Assembly (NCBI GenBank): GCA_964432485.1
Contig: CAYSNP010000055.1
Coordinates: 1 to 8,522 of the forward strand
DNA length: 8,522 nucleotides
Source: CAYSNP01 sp964432485
GTDB lineage: Bacteria; Bacillota; Clostridia; Christensenellales; DTU072
Reading direction: 5' to 3'
Position numbers and translations under genes: made by a program. Positions 1 to 8,029 of this stretch are shown one piece after another. The notes beneath the pieces are model-generated. The model worked only from the letters and a program-made list of their open reading frames with translations. It had not been told where the DNA came from and did no database searches. Position 1 is the stretch's first letter, and the number at the start of each line of letters is the position of its first letter.

Positions 1-137
1 ATAAGACTAGTTTTCTTGTGTTTTTCTTTAATTATTTACTTTTTGAATAATAAAATTGTATAAGAAAAAGAGCAAATTTAACTTTTTATTTTAAAGCATT
101 TATGAGTAATAAATTTTTCTGCTAGACCGATATATCT
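1..137. other. AT-rich intergenic region, no gene seen
   Basis: This stretch lies downstream of the leftward membrane-protein gene. I see no open reading frame of useful length, no tRNA and no GC-rich hairpin followed by a T-run that would mark an intrinsic terminator. The only inverted repeat near the stop codon (ATTTAT/ATAAAT, around 98-114) is pure A/T and weak. A poor leftward promoter-like pair (TTGCTC, 17-base gap, TATTAT, around 43-71) is present, but its -35 matches only three of six consensus bases, so I do not call it. The stretch carries one copy of the short TTATGAGTAATA repeat described separately. Confidence 0.5.
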
Positions 138-149
138 TTATGAGTAATA
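100..149. repeat. Direct repeat of TTATGAGTAATA, two copies
   Basis: Identical 12-mers lie at 100-111 and 138-149, 38 bases apart. The second covers the last three codons and the stop of the membrane-protein gene. The 11-base core TATGAGTAATA recurs at 8488-8498. In A/T-rich DNA this may be chance or a small local duplication. Confidence 0.4.
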
Positions 150-1328
150 TAAATCACTTAACATATACAGGCAATCGTCTAACAGCTTTTGGTCTTGAGG
201 GTCAGGATAGCCGCTTTCCTTAGCTGTTGCTATAATTACAGCTAAGTCCTCTAAATCTTGTTTAGTGGTATTAGCTTTATCCTTAATTGCCATTTCGACA
301 AGCACGGTCAACTGTTCTAAATAGCTCCTTTGCTCGCCCTGAATAATTTGTATCACAGGAGCAGGGGCAACGCTTACCTGGTCAGCAGCAACTTCTGCTT
401 GCTCTTGCGCAAGCTCTTTCTGCTCGGCTTCTAGGTCAGGGGCAGCAATATCAGCCGCTACTTCGGGTTGCTCTAATTGTGCTTCTAACTCCTCTATATA
501 ATCCGTATAATCTATCTTGGGAGTAGTGACAAGCTGAATAATCTCTTTTTCCTCCAGCTTGCTTTTTAGAATCTCGTCAATATAAGCATTGATTTCCTCA
601 ATGTTCTCGCTGACATACTCGGGGACTTCTTCTCTTAACAAGGTCACGCTGCGGTCCAGCAAATCTTGAAATTCGTCAAAAAGAGCGGCTGCTTTATGAG
701 TAAGCCTCTTTCTCATAAATCCTAATATTAAATAAAAAAATAGCAAAAAAACAACGGGTATAGTTAATCCCAAAAACACATTGGCAATTAGCATTGCCCA
801 ATTGGCAGCATCGGCAGGGCTGCCTGCTATTGCAGAAAGCATACCTCGGGAGGTAATACTAATTGCAAACAAAGTAATGAGTATAATAATAGAACCCAAT
901 ACCGCAAAGCTGTATCTACCCGATTTTTTTATTCGGTCTACCTTTTTATCAGCAAAAACACTTTGGTCCTCTATATAATCAGAAGGATATCCCACTTGTT
1001 GGTCCATAAACTTAGCCCAGCCCTGTTGAATTGCCATAGGCAATCTTTCAATACGCTTATAAAGCTCAGGGACTTCGTGCTCATCGATAATGCCGATGGA
1101 GTCGATATATTCATTGGCATATTCAAGATCCCTCTTAAACTTATTGAGCTTGTTTAGCCTAAAAGCTATCAGCGCAGCAATAAAAAGAACAATTAATGCT
1201 ATTGTGCCAAAAAGTGCAATATATAAGGGGTAGTTGTTTGGGTTGTCGCTAAACCCTGCTAAGGCGGCATTTAACTTATCTTCAAGAGGCAGTATCAAGT
1301 CCACTAGCTTATTAAATATTCCCTTCAT
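138..1328 (-). CDS. MotA/TolQ/ExbB-like three-helix membrane protein with long cytoplasmic tail
   Basis: The protein has 396 residues. ATG at 1328 is chosen because AAAGGAG lies six bases before it. The in-frame ATG at 1409 has no ribosome binding site and sits at the predicted transcription start. Three hydrophobic helices lie at about residues 34-56, 139-160 and 176-202. Basic residues follow helix 1 (RLNKLNKFKR), precede helix 2 (KKVDRIKKSGR) and follow helix 3 (RKRLTHK). This predicts N-terminus outside, an 80-residue cytoplasmic loop, a short outer loop between helices 2 and 3, and a cytoplasmic C-terminus. That is the ExbB/TolQ topology, and GLTIPVV (187-193) resembles the helix-3 GLxxAIP signature of that family. 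The tail has a Glu/Ala/Gln/Pro-rich linker (about 283-325) and a small, probably helical end domain (328-394), giving a protein longer than typical ExbB or MotA. No ExbD/TolR-like partner gene is in the window. The topology is read directly; the family membership is inferred from topology and one motif; the function is unknown. Confidence 0.85.
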   Translation of the reverse strand: MKGIFNKLVDLILPLEDKLNAALAGFSDNPNNYPLYIALFGTIALIVLFIAALIAFRLNKLNKFKRDLEYANEYIDSIGIIDEHEVPELYKRIERLPMAIQQGWAKFMDQQVGYPSDYIEDQSVFADKKVDRIKKSGRYSFAVLGSIIILITLFAISITSRGMLSAIAGSPADAANWAMLIANVFLGLTIPVVFLLFFYLILGFMRKRLTHKAAALFDEFQDLLDRSVTLLREEVPEYVSENIEEINAYIDEILKSKLEEKEIIQLVTTPKIDYTDYIEELEAQLEQPEVAADIAAPDLEAEQKELAQEQAEVAADQVSVAPAPVIQIIQGEQRSYLEQLTVLVEMAIKDKANTTKQDLEDLAVIIATAKESGYPDPQDQKLLDDCLYMLSDLYYS

Positions 1329-1334
1329 GAATAG

Positions 1335-1341
1335 CTCCTTT
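1335..1341 (-). promoter_or_regulatory. Shine-Dalgarno site deciding the start of the ExbB-like gene
   Basis: On the minus strand this reads AAAGGAG, with six bases (CTATTC) before ATG at 1328. It is the clearest ribosome binding site in the window and fixes the start 27 codons inside the longest open frame. Confidence 0.85.
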
Positions 1342-1349
1342 ATATTAAT

Positions 1350-1383
1350 ATTAAGCTGTTTGGAGTACCTAAAACAACTTAAT
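1350..1383 (-). promoter_or_regulatory. 5' UTR hairpin upstream of the ribosome binding site
   Basis: In the minus-strand transcript ATTAAGTTGTTT pairs with AAACAGCTTAAT to form a 12-pair stem around the ten-base loop UAGGUACUCC. One pair is G-U in the minus-strand RNA and would be a C-A mismatch in a plus-strand RNA, so the structure suits the leftward transcript. It begins about 24 bases after the predicted transcription start and ends eight bases before the AAAGGAG site. The loop contains CUCC, which could pair with the GGAG of that site. It is not an intrinsic terminator, because no U-run follows. The stem is seen directly; any control role is inference. Confidence 0.5.
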
Positions 1384-1413
1384 TGCGTTAATATTATACT
1401 AATAAACATAATA

Positions 1414-1441
1414 ATTATAGCATAATAACATATTTTTGCAA
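1414..1441 (-). promoter_or_regulatory. Sigma-A-type promoter of the ExbB-like gene
   Basis: On the minus strand the -35 is TTGCAA (1441-1436, four of six consensus bases), followed by a 16-base spacer and a perfect -10 TATAAT (1419-1414). The -10 is preceded by TG plus one base, an extended -10. The predicted transcription start is near 1407, giving a leader of about 80 bases that contains the hairpin. It lies in the gap after addA, so the membrane-protein gene can be transcribed without addBA read-through. Confidence 0.65.
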
Positions 1442-1486
1442 TAGTTTAATAAAGGAAAATGTATAAAATACCGTGCAAATTGAGAA

Positions 1487-4400
1487 TTAATCTATACAAA
1501 CAGCCTCATTCCTGTTAATTATGTAGATAATTTTCTTTTTAATAATTACCTTCTTTATTTTTTCAACAGCTAGGGCATATAGTTGTAGCTGCTTTCGGTA
1601 CTTATTTGCTATACTTTGGGTATCCAAATTACTAACTTTGTAATCAATAATGAAATTCTCTTTTCCCAGCACCACTAAATCGCAAACCCCTTGCACCAAC
1701 ACTTTATCTTGGGATACGCTGCCTTCAAGCACCTCTTTATTAGGCAAATAAAGCATAAAGCCCCATTCACGAAATACCTTTTCGCCTTTTCTTACCTTAT
1801 CCCAAAGTTTGCTTGTTAGCATCTTTTGTATTTTAAGAAAATCAATTTCTGCCAATAAATCCGACGCTATCAATCCTTCTTTTTGCATTTTCGACAAACT
1901 TTGCTCTATTTGGGGAGCGGTGGTTGCCCCAAAATCTATATGTTCAAGCACCTTATGGTATGCTGTACCCACCTCTTTATCAAAAGGCAAAGCTATAGGG
2001 TTGCTTGCAAAGTCCGCCTGCTCATAGGCATTGAGTTTGCTAACACTATACTTTTGCGGCATTTGTGTAGCTTCTAGAAAAGAATATTGCATATCTAATC
2101 CTTTAAGGTCAGGGATGACGCTGCCTGTTATTGCAGCCGCTGCTTTTTCTATTTCCGGCAAAATGGGCTCGGAGGAGATATGTATAAGGTCTTGCAAACT
2201 TTTATTGGTTTGAGCACTATACTTTAGCCACTCCGCAGGGTTGCGCATACGGTCAAAGGATTTGTTGACCGGCACATCTTTTCCGGTAATAAATAAATGA
2301 TTCTTAGCACGGGTTACAGCCACATACGCAATGCGCAACTCCTCTTGCCGCCCTTGAACTGTACTCTTAATCTTAATCATTTTTTCCCTAAAACTTTCGC
2401 TTCTTTCCAGGGTATCCAAATCAAACAGCTTAATTGTTATGCCAAACTCTTTATCAAATCGTATATTTTGCCTTGAATCAATTGAATCGCTGTATCCTTG
2501 TTCAAAATGCATAATAAAAACTACGGGAAACTCCAGCCCTTTGCTGCCATGAGAGGTCATTATACTGATTGCTTCCGTTTTATCCGCACAGTAACTTAGC
2601 TCTTTGCTGAATATATCGTCATAATACCTTAAAAATCCGGGTATAGAATTGACAAACTCTTTTTGCGTCAAATTAAAAATAAAGGTATTAATAAATGCTA
2701 TTTCCAGCGAGCCCCTTTCCTTGCTCATAATATAGGCATCGAATCCGCTGTCCCCCATTACTTCAAAAAGCAAATCTGCAATATTTTTAACATAACTGCG
2801 CACCTTATAAAAGGCTATATCGCACATCAGCTTGTCTATCTTAACTTTAACAGCATCGTTAAACGGATAATTTTGCACACATTCATAAAAATAATGATAT
2901 TTTTTGCCTGCCTTTCTAATAGCCAGCATTTCGTTATGAGTAAAACCGCCTAAAAAGGACTGCATAACGCCGGCAAGGGCTATATCATTGTTAAAATTGT
3001 CTAAAAGTCTTAAATAATTGACTAAGGTATCCAGTTCCGGATATTTTTCCTCTCGAAAGCCAAAAGATAAAAAGGGTATATTATATAGCTTTAAGGCATC
3101 AAAAAGCCCTTGGTCCTTGCGATTGCGCATTAAAATAGCTATATCCGAATATTTAATTAGGCGTTTTACTTTTTCTTTTGTATCGTAAATATATTCCTTG
3201 CCTACAATAGAGCTTATCTTTTCGGCTACAAATATTGCTTCTCTATTGTCCTCTTCGCCTATAGAAAAATCGTCTTCGGCAACAGAATAAACTTTAGGCA
3301 GCTCCTTATCCGTTTTTGGTTTTGGCGAAAATAAAGTAACTTGGCAAGCGGGCAGGGCATCGGATTCTTCTATTGTTATTCCGGGTTGCAGCTTGGCATC
3401 ATTAGCATAATCCACACCGCCAAACTCCTCGCTCATAATAGGAGAGAAAAAGGCATTGGCAAAATCTAAAATACCCTTAGTTGAACGAAAATTGTCATTC
3501 ATTGGGATATTTTTTCCTATTTCTCTATTTTCATATAGTTTACGGCGATTGATAAAAATGGTAGGCTCTGCATTTCTAAAACCGTAAATGCTTTGCTTAA
3601 TATCTCCTACCGTAAACAAATTATCCGCTCTTTGCAGGTTGTGAATAATCAGCTCTTGCAATACGCTGGTATCTTGATATTCGTCTACAAAGATATAGTC
3701 GTATTGGTCAGCAATTTGCGCCGCTATTTGGCTGTCTTGCAAGATTTGGGATGCATAAATTGACAAATCAGAAAAGTCCATACAGCCTTGAGCATATTTC
3801 TTTTGCTTATATTTGTGCTCTGCCGCTACTGTCAGCTTTATAAAAGTCGACAGCAACTGCTTATCTTGCGCAGTTTCCATAGCATAAGCATTGAGGGTGC
3901 TGGCTACCTCGGCATACGTATCCTTGAGTTTATTCTTGAGAGGCGACATAAATGCTTCAATAAATTCGTTTTCTTCTTCAGTTTTTTTATGGCTGGGTGT
4001 TCTTTCGAACTTACAATCAAAACCATATTCGGAATAACCGCCAAAATCATTTAGACTTGCTGCAGAAGCAGCCCTTTCTAACAAATACAAAACATGCTCT
4101 GCTAATTTATTTTTTAGCAGTAGGCCCTTAGAGGCAAGCGTCATAGCCTCTGCCTCTTCTTTCAAATAAGCAAACATTTTTTTATAATGCTGAACAAAAT
4201 AGTCTTTTGCCCGCTCTTCAAACTTTTCTAAAGAAGTGCTTAAAAAGTTATCTTTATTAAGCAAGTTAGACAGCTTAATATTAATATTTATTACTTCCGC
4301 CTTTAGCTTTTCTATATTTCGTTTATGGGTCAGCCTGTCGAGCAAGGCAATAAAATCAGGGTCATTTTCTTGCAAAAGTTCCTCTATTGTCTCCTCTACC

Positions 4401-4798
4401 GCTTTGCTAAAGAGCATGCCGGCTTCTTCTGAGTCCAATACCCTAAGCCCCGGCTCCAACTTTGCCTCTGCAAAAAACCTGCGATAAATATCATAGCAAA
4501 AGCTGTCAATAGTGCAAATAGCGGCAAAAGGCAACTCCTCAATTTGCTTTTTATATGCACTGCAAGGCTGTAACTGCATTAGCTTATATAATTTGTCTAC
4601 AATTTTATCCCTCATATCGGCAGCGGCAGCTTTGGTAAATGTAATTACAAGCAAGCGGCGCATACTTGCCCCTTCCTTAATAAGGCGCATAATGCGTTCT
4701 ATCATTACAGTAGTTTTGCCGCTGCCTGCAGAAGCGGCAACTAAAAGATTGCCCTGTTCAGTTATAGCCTTTAGTTGGTTGTCTTTCCATTCAATCAT
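1487..4798 (-). CDS. addA: AddA, ATP-dependent helicase/nuclease subunit A
   Basis: AddA is the motor subunit of the cytoplasmic AddAB enzyme, which unwinds and resects double-strand DNA ends for RecA-dependent repair. The 1103 residues show the UvrD/Rep (SF1A) motifs in order: Q motif near Q8, Walker A ASAGSGKTT (22-30), TFTKAAA (53-59), TIDSF (96-100), Walker B DEYQD (372-376), GDIKQSIYGFR (398-408), NFRST (436-440), SHGSKGLEFP (749-758) and YVAVTRAK (825-832). The C-terminal RecB-family nuclease has H948, D1040 (GVCDLV), D1052 and K1054 (IDYK), and QLQLY (1070-1074), so both activities look intact. It is about 130 residues shorter than the roughly 1230 of B. subtilis AddA. ATG at 4798 lies inside addB, overlapping it by eight bases. 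No good ribosome binding site sits at normal distance (a GGGGAT is about 15 bases upstream), so translation is probably coupled to addB. No clear terminator follows. Confidence 0.97.
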   Translation of the reverse strand: MIEWKDNQLKAITEQGNLLVAASAGSGKTTVMIERIMRLIKEGASMRRLLVITFTKAAAADMRDKIVDKLYKLMQLQPCSAYKKQIEELPFAAICTIDSFCYDIYRRFFAEAKLEPGLRVLDSEEAGMLFSKAVEETIEELLQENDPDFIALLDRLTHKRNIEKLKAEVININIKLSNLLNKDNFLSTSLEKFEERAKDYFVQHYKKMFAYLKEEAEAMTLASKGLLLKNKLAEHVLYLLERAASAASLNDFGGYSEYGFDCKFERTPSHKKTEEENEFIEAFMSPLKNKLKDTYAEVASTLNAYAMETAQDKQLLSTFIKLTVAAEHKYKQKKYAQGCMDFSDLSIYASQILQDSQIAAQIADQYDYIFVDEYQDTSVLQELIIHNLQRADNLFTVGDIKQSIYGFRNAEPTIFINRRKLYENREIGKNIPMNDNFRSTKGILDFANAFFSPIMSEEFGGVDYANDAKLQPGITIEESDALPACQVTLFSPKPKTDKELPKVYSVAEDDFSIGEEDNREAIFVAEKISSIVGKEYIYDTKEKVKRLIKYSDIAILMRNRKDQGLFDALKLYNIPFLSFGFREEKYPELDTLVNYLRLLDNFNNDIALAGVMQSFLGGFTHNEMLAIRKAGKKYHYFYECVQNYPFNDAVKVKIDKLMCDIAFYKVRSYVKNIADLLFEVMGDSGFDAYIMSKERGSLEIAFINTFIFNLTQKEFVNSIPGFLRYYDDIFSKELSYCADKTEAISIMTSHGSKGLEFPVVFIMHFEQGYSDSIDSRQNIRFDKEFGITIKLFDLDTLERSESFREKMIKIKSTVQGRQEELRIAYVAVTRAKNHLFITGKDVPVNKSFDRMRNPAEWLKYSAQTNKSLQDLIHISSEPILPEIEKAAAAITGSVIPDLKGLDMQYSFLEATQMPQKYSVSKLNAYEQADFASNPIALPFDKEVGTAYHKVLEHIDFGATTAPQIEQSLSKMQKEGLIASDLLAEIDFLKIQKMLTSKLWDKVRKGEKVFREWGFMLYLPNKEVLEGSVSQDKVLVQGVCDLVVLGKENFIIDYKVSNLDTQSIANKYRKQLQLYALAVEKIKKVIIKKKIIYIINRNEAVCID

Positions 4799-7700
4799 TT
4801 TTATTTAAGATATCCCCTTTACCTACTTGGTACTCACCTCTATACTCTACTTCTCCATTGCAAATGGAGAAATAATTACACCATTTACAAGCTCTGGAAT
4901 AAGGTCGTCTTGCTATATACCCTTGCTTAATTTCCCCAAGCGCTTTAGCGCTAATATCTATAACATACTTTGTCAAACTTGCAAAGTCCTCTTGCGATAA
5001 TACTCTTTTTGTATTTGTAGTTATCTTAAATTCATTTTTTTGCCTGCTTACCTTAAAATTCGCCACTTCGCTTTGCACTTTTCCTTGTATAGCTTGAGAG
5101 TATGCATCATTGTCCAGCTTAGCAAAAGCATCCTCGCTTTCGTCAATAAAACCGTGTAATAGAAACCTCAAATTGCCGCCTTTGGCATAGCTTGTCCCTA
5201 ATGGCAAATAAAACACTCCTCTGGGGATATAGCCCCCTTTAAGAAAGGCTTGCAAGTATATCAGCAGCTGTATTTTTGTACCGTTGTAAATGTTGGCATA
5301 CTCACAATTGCCTGCAACGCTATCCGAACTTTTGTAGTCAATAATTATCACATTGTTATTGCACATATCCACACGGTCAATCTTGCCTCGTATTAAAAAT
5401 ATATCGCCTTCTACATCCAGCTCCACTCCGCTAAAACCCTCAGGTGCCCCAAACTGTAATTCTATGAATTTTGGAGTATAGGCTCCCTTTTGTAGGTTTT
5501 TGGATAGCGTAAATATGGCTTTTGAGCATTCGTCCCTAACAATGCTATATAGCCGTGCCCCCAATGGAGTATTCATTTGAGATTGAATAATAGGGTCGCC
5601 AAAGACTTGCTCAACTACCTTTTCTCTTTCCGCTTTTATTTCTTTGTCGCTCATAAAATGGATGCGTGCCTTATTGTTTTCAAAATACAATTCCAGCGCA
5701 TTATGCAAAAGTATACCTATATCTTTTGCGGCAAGGTGCGCTTGCTCTCTTTCTTTTAGCCTTAATCCATAAGCAAAGTAATGCATATAAGGACAAGTAA
5801 AATAGTTTTCTAATTGGCTAACGCTGGTGGTGAAGCAGTTGCCTTGCTTATTAAAAAAGCAATTGTGCGGCTCAATTATATCCTCTTCTTTCTTTCTAAT
5901 GCGTTCCAGCATATTTGCCCATCCTTTACTAAGCAAATAGCTTTCTATGCTTTGTATTGGCAGACCAAGCATGCTTTGTCTTAATTGTTGTGCATATTCG
6001 TAAAATAAATTACGGGTGTTAATAGCAAAGTTATAAAAATCTGCAGGGCTGGCAAAGGACTTTTCTTTAAATGAATTATAAATAGAATATTCGCAACCTC
6101 CGCATAACTGTAAGGCTTTCTTATATAAATCTCCTTTTTTTAATACGCTGCCTGCAAGGTCATAAGCAGAACAGCTTATATATACCTTGTCCTCTGCCTT
6201 GGCAAGGGTGTCCAAAATTATGAATCGTTCTCGCTCCATAGCTTTTGAGGGTGCAGGATAAAGGGACAATCCTGCGCTTGCCAAAGTGTCCATATCATAT
6301 AGGTTGAGTATATTTTGCACAGCGGGGATAGCAGGATAGGCTGATTGGTTAGCACCTACAAAAAATAGCACCTTTGCTTGATTGTAGCTGGCTTCTTGCA
6401 GTCCTCCCGCAAAAACAGCATCTATATATTGGGGGATAACAGAAATTTGATTTTTCTCCAAAGAAGCGGCTAGCATTAAGCTAAACTCCTCTAAGGTTGA
6501 TTGCATTTCGCCTAAAATATTAACGCTTTCGGAAATTATATTCTTTATTTTTTCAGGTACTTGCTCGCTTGCTCCTTTGCTGCCCGCATCAAGCCCCTTG
6601 CTCTTTAGAAACTCATTATGCTTGGGGATAAAACGATTGATAAACTGCAAAACCGCTTCACCAATGTCCTTATATGTGGGCTTTGCCCTTTTCAAAGGCT
6701 CTAATATTGCTAAAATTGCCTTTCTTGTACCTTCTGCAATGACTTTGTCTTGATCGCCAAAGATAAACTCATTGTTAAAATAGCTAAAATCTATATTATA
6801 TTTAATACAGTAATCCTCAAAAGCATCCCCTTGCGCTTGTAAAAAAGGATGCTTTGCCAGGGCAAACATATTCCTTTGCCTTGGGGAGTGGGCCGCTTCC
6901 AGCGCATTTGTTAAAAAGACGGTAAATATATCAAAAATAGCAGGATACTTTATATCTATATATATAGGTATGTCATATCTAGTGAAAATATCTCTTATTA
7001 TACTCTTATAGGAGTCATTGGGGGAAAGCAGCGCAATATCTTTATATCTATACTTGCCTTCTCTTATCAGACGAACTATTTCTTTGCCAATTGCCTTAAC
7101 TTCTTCATAGGGATTTAGCTCATAAAATACTGTTAAACTATCTTGGTCAGAGCAAGGAAGCACGCCTTCATAAGAGTAGAGTTTAGAACAAAGCATACCG
7201 ATAGGAGGCAGCAGAACTTGCCCTCCTTTTATAATATTGCAGTTTTTACCTGCGTGCTCAGCATAAGATATTATTATATTTCTGGTTTCGTTAAGGTCTT
7301 TTATGCTTTGATTATGGTCAGGCTCGCATAAGGCTATATTAAAAGATTTTGCATATTTTATTAAACTTGTAATTATTGCTTTTTGCTGGCTGTCAAAAAA
7401 ATTATGCCCAATAATATATATATCGCTTGCTGCTATTATATTACTGGCGGGGATAGCTTTTACAAGTGCTTCAAGCCTGGTGTGCACATCAGAATATTGC
7501 CCTTCCAACTTTTCAATATAGGCTTGATAAATATATGCAATATCAATTAGCTTGCCCCTGTTAGATTGCGCCAGTCTTGATGCGGCAGCCCTTAGCTGCT
7601 CCGGAGTTATGCCGCTTACCTTTAAGCTATCCAGCGCAATAAGCATATCTGCCGCAAAGCGGGGCTTGCCTGCCGCTATCCTATAATGGACAAGTGCATC

Positions 7701-7994
7701 CTTGTTGTCATTGATAATCTTATTGAGCAAAATTGCGCTGCCCTCTCTAGTAAGGGTCTTTAGGGTGCTATCTTTGGTAATTTTATAAGCAAGGCGGGAA
7801 AAACTTACCACATCAATATTATCGCTCCCCTCCAGTTGCAAAGTTTCGTAAATTTGCTTTTCAGTATCCAGCGAATGGCGTTCGGGCACAATTACAATAA
7901 AATTGTCGGAACAGGCTAATTTTTTGCCCAAATCCTCAATTGCTAAAGCGGCGGCGCTTTTGCTGGTATTGGAAATAAAAAGGTTGGCACTCAT
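4791..7994 (-). CDS. addB: AddB, ATP-dependent nuclease subunit B (Fe-S nuclease)
   Basis: AddB is the partner subunit of AddA and carries an inactive-helicase fold plus a second nuclease. The 1067 residues end in a RecB-family nuclease with H764 (ILLHNALE), D873 (GKIDRVD), D886 and K888 (IDYKSS) and Q909 (IQLLIYL). Four cysteines, C734 (FTCPY) and C1036, C1039 and C1045 (CKWCNYFSIC), match the C...CX2CX5C iron-sulphur site of AddB-type nucleases. The N-terminus (FISNTSKSA, 6-14) aligns with the place where B. subtilis AddB has a Walker A loop, but the GxGKT residues are absent, as in RexB proteins of streptococci. Length is somewhat below the roughly 1166 of B. subtilis AddB. An in-frame TGA lies 12 bases before ATG at 7994, so no upstream start is possible. 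No Shine-Dalgarno precedes the ATG, and the promoter places transcription start on it. It is the first gene of the addB-addA operon. Confidence 0.95.
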   Translation of the reverse strand: MSANLFISNTSKSAAALAIEDLGKKLACSDNFIVIVPERHSLDTEKQIYETLQLEGSDNIDVVSFSRLAYKITKDSTLKTLTREGSAILLNKIINDNKDALVHYRIAAGKPRFAADMLIALDSLKVSGITPEQLRAAASRLAQSNRGKLIDIAYIYQAYIEKLEGQYSDVHTRLEALVKAIPASNIIAASDIYIIGHNFFDSQQKAIITSLIKYAKSFNIALCEPDHNQSIKDLNETRNIIISYAEHAGKNCNIIKGGQVLLPPIGMLCSKLYSYEGVLPCSDQDSLTVFYELNPYEEVKAIGKEIVRLIREGKYRYKDIALLSPNDSYKSIIRDIFTRYDIPIYIDIKYPAIFDIFTVFLTNALEAAHSPRQRNMFALAKHPFLQAQGDAFEDYCIKYNIDFSYFNNEFIFGDQDKVIAEGTRKAILAILEPLKRAKPTYKDIGEAVLQFINRFIPKHNEFLKSKGLDAGSKGASEQVPEKIKNIISESVNILGEMQSTLEEFSLMLAASLEKNQISVIPQYIDAVFAGGLQEASYNQAKVLFFVGANQSAYPAIPAVQNILNLYDMDTLASAGLSLYPAPSKAMERERFIILDTLAKAEDKVYISCSAYDLAGSVLKKGDLYKKALQLCGGCEYSIYNSFKEKSFASPADFYNFAINTRNLFYEYAQQLRQSMLGLPIQSIESYLLSKGWANMLERIRKKEEDIIEPHNCFFNKQGNCFTTSVSQLENYFTCPYMHYFAYGLRLKEREQAHLAAKDIGILLHNALELYFENNKARIHFMSDKEIKAEREKVVEQVFGDPIIQSQMNTPLGARLYSIVRDECSKAIFTLSKNLQKGAYTPKFIELQFGAPEGFSGVELDVEGDIFLIRGKIDRVDMCNNNVIIIDYKSSDSVAGNCEYANIYNGTKIQLLIYLQAFLKGGYIPRGVFYLPLGTSYAKGGNLRFLLHGFIDESEDAFAKLDNDAYSQAIQGKVQSEVANFKVSRQKNEFKITTNTKRVLSQEDFASLTKYVIDISAKALGEIKQGYIARRPYSRACKWCNYFSICNGEVEYRGEYQVGKGDILNKND

Positions 7995-8000
7995 AGCATA

Positions 8001-8029
8001 AATATATCATAAATAAGTAGCAAGTTCAA
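8001..8029 (-). promoter_or_regulatory. Promoter of addBA, placed for a leaderless transcript
   Basis: On the minus strand the -35 is TTGAAC (8029-8024), followed by a 17-base spacer and -10 TATATT (8006-8001). A TG one base before the -10 makes it extended. The -10 ends at the normal -7 position if transcription starts at 7994, which is the A of the addB start codon. The six bases between (TATGCT) and the bases above them contain no Shine-Dalgarno. The hexamers are seen directly; the exact start is inferred from spacing. Confidence 0.6.

Noticed and set aside
1329..1409. Longer form of the membrane protein starting at ATG 1409 (27 extra residues)
   Set aside because: There is no ribosome binding site before 1409, which lies at the predicted transcription start, whereas ATG 1328 has AAAGGAG at ideal spacing. 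The extra residues would also be encoded across the leader hairpin.
1441..1486. Intrinsic terminator after addA
   Set aside because: Only a 4-base GTAT/ATAC pairing is seen downstream of the stop, with no stable stem and no suitable T-run.
4499..4513. TIDSF in AddA in place of the more usual THSF-type motif
   Set aside because: From memory, Asp at this position is common in clostridial AddA proteins, and the surrounding motif is well kept, so it is not evidence of inactivation.
1809..4808. Several 60-98 codon plus-strand frames opposite addA
   Set aside because: They are antisense shadows of a well-supported gene and have no convincing starts or recognisable products.
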